Source: Lunularia cruciata (taxonomy: Eukaryota > Streptophyta > Marchantiopsida > Lunulariales > Lunulariaceae). Taken from it: 64,000 bases of DNA. Positions 58,428 to 64,000 of this stretch are shown here, in pieces. Position 1 is the first letter of the stretch. The number at the start of each line of letters is the position of its first letter. The notes beneath the pieces were generated by a model that worked only from the letters and a program-made list of their open reading frames with translations, ran no database searches and was not told the DNA's origin. Location of the stretch: positions 23,438,501 to 23,502,500 of the forward strand of contig OX419761.1 in the NCBI GenBank assembly GCA_948567375.1, written 5' to 3'. Position numbers and translations under genes: made by a program.

Positions 58428-61400
58428 TAAGCAAATATTTTACCTTTAGTAGAAAAAAACTCATTTATTTGAGTTGACAATAATCTTCACAACTCCTTTC
58501 CTCAAGATGAATATTCTTCCTTAAATCTTGTACTCATGACTTATTCTTATCACTCAAGCACTTGTGTTCCTACTTCAAGTTTTCTCATCACTACTCAACC
58601 AAGAAAATAATCCATCATGTAGAACACAGATAATATTCACAAAAGATCATAGTGGTGTTTGAGTACAAAGCTTTATTTTCACATTTTGATTTCATGAAGT
58701 AAAAAATAAACTTGGTTAACATCAGGCCAAAAGCCCTTATACTATATACACTCTCTTGATGAGGAAATCCATTTGCTATGATTTACTAGAAATCTCCTAA
58801 TCACATGTATACCACTTATCGCTAATCATATCTTATTATCTTGTCTTATCCTACTTTAACTTTATTAAGATTTGCCTAGGTGTCAATGCAAGTTTGAGTC
58901 CTCAATTTCATCTTTTACTTTTAGTTTTCCAATGGCTGATTATCACAAAGGTTTTCAACTGCAAAACTGATCACTTACAAAAAATGATGTGAGTCGATAA
59001 TAAACAAGAACAAAGGTCTTGATCACAAAGGTCATTGGAGTCATGATCATGACAGTCATGATTTTCATGTTCACAAAGATCAAGACCATAGAAGCCTTGT
59101 TCTTACAATCCTTGGATGTAGAAGAGCCATGGTGTTTTTCTCATATCATCTTCTTGTCTTCTTGTATTATTATCTTCAAGATCAATGATAAGTAGAGGAT
59201 TCTTGTGTCCTAACCTTTTCACTAATCCATGAAAATTAAAATAAAAAAGAAAAATTTACTAGTAGTGCAAAGATGGGTCCTCACAATGACCATTATTTAT
59301 CCCTAAATAATATTGTTCATCATATGCATATTCTACCAAATAATACAACCAAAGTAGATGATTAGTTAGAAAATAACTTATTATTTTTTAATATGAAAAT
59401 AATTTTAGATATACTACTCAAATTTGGTAAATGCATCATAAAATTGAAGTAAAGAATTTAAATGTAAATTTCTATACTCCTTTATTTTTTTTATCAGGTT
59501 TAATTACTCTTCATATAATAGACCTGTAGAAGATAATAATATTACACCAAAATAGCTCAATAATTACCATATAAAAACATTCTCAAGATTTGGCAAAAAA
59601 TTTTGCCAAAAAAAGAATCGTTTAAGTTTAGAAAGTAGATTCATAAACATAGGTAATTTGACTCCCATTATATTTGATGATATATTAAGACCATATTTAT
59701 CACTCATTTTTATTTGATCTCATGTGATATGAAAATATATCGTCTCATTTGAGCATCATCACTATGAATAATATTTTCTATTATATAATCAAATTATTAT
59801 TTTTAGTATGGGTTATAAGGGAAATTAAAATTATGTTCAAAATTATTGACTTACAACTAATTTTCATATGAATATATTAATATTTTGAAATGTGATTATG
59901 AAGTATGATTTGAATAGATGATAAAGCTAATATTACCAATGAGAAATAATGAATCCATGTTGATAAAAAATTAAGTTGAGGCTAAGTAGAAAAAAAAAGG
60001 CAACTAAGTACAATACATGAAGGACAGGAAGACCACATCAAGCCGTACATGGAAAGACAAAAGAGGTAAAAATGGGCTAAGCCCCAATAGTATCAATGAG
60101 TATATGTGTATCAACTAAGTTAGTTGAGTATGAGTATCAACTAAGTATGAGTATGAATCTACATGACTATCAACTACGTTACTTCTGTTGTCAATGAATT
60201 TCATTACTATGCCATAAAAGGTTTAATAATGATGTTTATAATGTTGATGAGGTTTGCTTGGATAGATTTAATTTGGATATACAAGAAGGTTTTATTGAAA
60301 TGAGCTCTAAAGGTAAGATGCCTTTCTGATCTTTATCCATGTTTAAATTCTTAAATACTTCCACCAAGCCCAATCTTTATCTTTCAAATAAGTTGATGAT
60401 ATGGCATATAAGATAAACACAACTATCATACTTCTTAAAGAATTTACTTGCAAGTGTTGAAAAATTATGGTTACTTTTGCTCAAGGTTCACTTGACTTCA
60501 TCTAAAAATCTATGCTTTGATTTACTCAATGAATCATAGTTTGACCATATAATGGATACTCTTTTTTTTTTGGGATAAGTTCTTAATCTTTTGATTATGG
60601 ACTTGTCTTCTACATGCCAACTAAAGGAAAATGGGTGGGTACAATTATATTTGATCCTATATTATGAACTCCTCATCTTATCTTTGGATATTCATATATT
60701 GCTTTTGATAATTTTAGGGAATTACAATTTGTCATTTACTTGTAGAAATTTTGATGGACCAAGCCTGCAAAATCCTTTTTCATTCAAAAAATTTGGTAGT
60801 AATATCATATGCTTTTTTTACTATGGTAAAAAAGTATTTTCTAGTTGGATGTTCACCATATATTAAAGAAAGGGTGAAAATTTTGAAGATATATTAAGGT
60901 ATTGAATAAAAACTCAACAAGATATAACAAGGTACCACATACTTCTTGCTTCTCCAAGGTAATAACCACAACATATCTTCAAAGTCATGTTTATTTAGCT
61001 CTCTTTATATACCTATGACTTATAAGTGATAAATAAAAGAAAAAACTAAACTCCAAATCATACTTTAAAGAGAGATTGCAATTGAAAAAATAACATGTAA
61101 ATAAATATAAACAAACTTCAAGGCAATGTTATTGCTGGATTTAAGCTTGACATGAATCATCTTACTAAGTTTTTTTATCTTTGTAAATTGAATTTGGTGG
61201 ATGTATAGTGTGACTCATAGACTAAAATTTAGTTACTCTTACTATCAATTATTGATGGATAGAAGGAGGCTCTTGATTTTTCAGCTTTACATTTTTGAAT
61301 TGCCAACTCTTGCAATGAATCTTAGAGTTCAAAGCTATCTTGCAAATTTTGACCTCTTGGTCCTTTGTAACCTCTTTGATAGAATTCCCCAATATCATTT

Positions 61401-61955
61401 GAGGGCATATATGGAGAAACTTTCATGTGGGTTCTTAGGGGCCGTACAATGTGAAGGCCTTCTATACTCATTTAATAGCCTATGCAATCAATCTTAAGTG
61501 TTAAAATCTTGTATTTTTTAGCTTTTTGTCTTTTTATATTTGACGTGCTTGTCTAAGATATTTTCTATAATCATCCAAGGTTTAATTTTAGACTAAATTT
61601 CATCTAGAAAAGTGATAATAATTCTCCCAAGTATTTTCCAAAATTTTCATTTGTCAATGGATGAACAACTAATATTACCATAGTCTTCAAACGCTGTCCC
61701 CTTTTGCAAAAAATTGTATTTAGAACATTTAAGCTACACTCTAAATGTGAGTGTATACACTTTGTAAATTCAAATTTTCAAATTACTTGATGCTCTTAAG
61801 TTGATGAAAAAAGTTATCCATCATAAGTAAATGATATATTTTGGTAGTATGTTTGTTGATTTAGAGCAGTAGTCAATGTATAAATTTAAATATTATGGTG
61901 CCTACATTATTTTAATTTTTAAATATTTTTTTGTTTTGTTGTTCTTTCTATAAAG
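58428..61955. other. AT-rich region without a recognisable gene
   Basis: Low-complexity A/T-rich DNA, including a tandemly varied GTCATGATCATGACAGTCATG-type palindrome at about 59040-59065. Plus-strand frames of 91 and 98 codons (60591-60866, 61201-61497) resemble nothing known and lack context. Confidence 0.45.
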
Positions 61956-61959
61956 ATGA

Positions 61960-62560
61960 GAGGTAGTCCTTTCCTATTTGGAAGGACAAACCTTCATGTA
62001 TGAGGATTCTTTGGATCCATCACCTTATATGGCAAGGATACAAGGAAGAAGTTTACAATGAATAGGTCAAGTATGAAGAAGAGACCAAGCTAAAGAAGGA
62101 AGGTACAAAGACTCTTGCCAAAGAGTTTTAGAATCAAAGACCATACTAAAAATTCAAACTCTCTTGTCACATGCAAGTAAAGAACCACCAACAAAAATTG
62201 TTGAAGGCTACCAAGGAGTTTTTACATGCGGATAGTGACCACACATCTACTTAGGATAGTTGGCCAAAGATCGATGAATGTAAAATTGAAAGCCGAGGAA
62301 AGTTATTCTTTCTTCTATGAGAACTTTTCTACAAGCTGGTCAATCTTTGGCAAGGAATGCTTTTGAGTTTAACCCAAAGAGAGAGTAGAGACTTAGTATA
62401 CTTTGGAGTAGACAACCTTTGTGTTAGAAAATTCTTTGATAGTCAATATGGTAAGAGGAGACAAAATTATGAAGAGAGTCCCCATAGTGATCCTCTGCTA
62501 CCCAATGAGGAATGTTTGTCAAGAGTGAAGTTCTTTGGAGCAAGTATCTAACCTTCTTGC
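61960..62560 (+). pseudogene. Possible BAH-domain gene relic
   Basis: In plus frames with shifts: YLEGQTFMYEDSLDPSPYMA then RIQ resembles the start of a BAH domain (D.V....D...PY.ARI). ATKEFLHADSDHTST and VRKFFDSQYGKRRQNYEE could be later blocks. It contains stops and frameshifts. No introns, promoter or neighbouring exons were identified. It could equally be chance. Weak call. Confidence 0.25.
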
Positions 62561-62889
62561 TCTACAATTAGGATTTTAGCTCACCTTTTTATGATCCATG
62601 AAATGAGAAGTAGAAGCCATGAGAGTAGAAACTTGAGGGGAAATCCAAGTGAATGGTATGAAGAACACTAGAGGATGCTCCTTGGAGAAAATTTAGGACC
62701 TTTGGAAGGGTCACCTTAGATATCAAGTTTGGAGACATGGATAAGAAGGTCACACATAACCAGCTCCTTCAATGAGCCAAGAAACCCTAGCAATGGTTAG
62801 GTCTATAGATACAAAGAACCAACCCAAAGAGCAATAATATCTTTGCTTGTTAAGTTCTTTTGACCAAAGAGGACTACCTACCTTATAAT

Positions 62890-63206
62890 CAATACAAGGC
62901 TCTTGAGAAACTTCTCTCTCAAAACTGCTTTCTTGGAGTGCAAGCTAAAATATTTAAGTAGCTTCCAATGGAGCTTCTTTCTCAAGGTCACTTAGTTGGC
63001 ATACAAGCTAAGCTAGTTGTTAAATTGGTGTCCAAGCTACCTAATCCTTAGAAGGTACCTAGAAGTTTCTTAGGTGCTTCTAGAACATTTTACCAAGAAG
63101 CTTACTAGATATTTCTAAAACATTCTTAGAATTGCTAGCTATATTTGGCTTATTTGAATAACTTATTAGCCTCTGTTAACTCATCTACTAACTCCATGTT
63201 ATTAAA
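62890..63206 (-). repeat. Family A 3' LTR, partial copy at right edge
   Basis: Homologous to the inner three quarters of the family A LTR (from ATACAAGGCTCTTGAGAAAC to CTCCATGTTATTAAA), next to the tract corresponding to the polypurine site. The outer end cannot be placed. The HSE-like TTC-TA-GAA-CA-TTT is eroded. Confidence 0.7.
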
Positions 63207-64000
63207 TATTCCACCATTGCTAGTTGGTGACATTCTTGTTACCATGGTATCTTCAAACTCATGTAAGGCTATTTGTGCATTTTGGAGATGAGAAAGAGGC
63301 TCCCATGTGTCATTGTGAAGAGGATATCCTTTCCATAGGACCTTATATTCAGTGTGTCATTAGCGGCCATGTTGGATTTCATGACATGCAAATATATTAT
63401 CAGCTTTGAATTCCTCATGATTGTTGAGAGCAATGGAAGAAAGATGGGTTAGAAACAAATGGTAAAATATGAAATAACTTTAAAATATAGAAGATAAGAT
63501 GGATTCGCATATGCCTAAGAAGAACAAGTTGTTAAGGAGTAGGAGAAATGATCTAAGTAATCTCAAATGGACCTATCCAATTAGGAGCAAGTTTACAAAC
63601 TTAGGTCTCAAGCAAGAAAGAAAGGTTACTAGAAATGAGCATGACCTTATCATCTAGTTGAAATGTAAGACCATGATAATGCTTATCAACATATTACTTT
63701 TGCTAATTTTGAGCAACAAGAAGATAAGACTTGGCTTGGTGTAGGGATTTAGATAATATGGACAAGAAGGTGGAAGTATGTGGGCCTTCAGATGATGGAA
63801 GAGCAAGAAGAGAATTTTGGAAAAGTGGATCTTGCCCATAATTAAGGAAGAAGTGAAAAAATCCAATACTTGTTTGCTTGGAATAATTGTATGCAAACTC
63901 AATAACTTCAAGACAAGTATCCTAATCAATGTGGTCAACATTCACAAAGGTATATAACATATCTTTCAAAGTGCAACTTGCTTGTTTTGTTAACCCATCA
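63207..64000 (-). pseudogene. Chromodomain and integrase C-terminus, family A right-edge copy
   Basis: Minus strand, homologous to 13901-14740. EYKVLWKGYPLHNDTWEPLS (about 63285-63345) is a chromodomain that keeps its Trp. LLKISKSNMLISIIM and related frames (63941-63654) are integrase C-terminal remnants. The rest lies beyond the window. Confidence 0.78.

Noticed and set aside
60591-61497. Two plus-strand frames of 91 and 98 codons as host genes
   Set aside because: No recognisable domain, no splice or promoter context, and AT-rich surroundings.

Overview
This window looks like intergenic DNA from a large, repeat-rich land-plant genome. Gymnosperm-like is my guess, but the species cannot be fixed from the sequence. 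I found no intact host gene. Nearly everything recognisable is nested, decayed retroelement sequence, mostly read on the minus strand, set in AT-rich DNA that I could not assign.

I assign the elements to families by end sequence and pol motifs. Family C is a Ty3/gypsy lineage with two damaged copies (1-2590 plus 6368-8684, and 41881-49494). Its sense order is gag, CCHC knuckle, protease, C5-cytosine DNA methyltransferase, reverse transcriptase, RNase H, integrase. The methyltransferase between protease and RT is the standout: motifs I, IV (PCQ), VI (ENV), IX and X appear in order in both copies. Family A is a chromovirus with about 412-bp LTRs: one full copy (13490-22832, TSD aaatg), one solo LTR (50882-51293, TSD aggaa) and one partial copy at the right edge. 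Its U3 carries perfect heat-shock-element motifs. Family B is a second chromovirus with TGTAAT...ATTACA-type LTRs: two partial copies (30709-35702, 49500-53979) and three solo LTRs.

Family P is the second surprise: four units of about 3.4-3.8 kb (2596-6362, 14762-18487, 26204-29820, 54535-58422). All share related TG...CA-type ends and 5-bp target duplications but have no internal direct LTRs. Each carries a decayed minus-strand reading frame. The protein has a W/F-rich globular domain resembling 'putative plant transposon protein' domains, then a basic and acidic linker and a long coiled coil. They look like very large solo LTRs with a coding region, or an undescribed single-unit element.

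Smaller items are a 649-bp TRIM element with two relics, a 665-bp solo-LTR-like repeat in two copies, a tRNA-derived SINE-like sequence, about 3 kb of CT-rich degenerate minisatellite, a 44-bp tandem array and a possible BAH-domain gene relic near 62 kb.

Nesting gives a relative history. Family C is only ever a host. P sits in C and in A, B sits in C and in P, A sits in B, and TRIM and the 665-bp repeat sit in B. Many stops are TGG or CAG turned into TAG or TGA, as expected from decay by cytosine methylation, and these hit the element-borne methyltransferase too.
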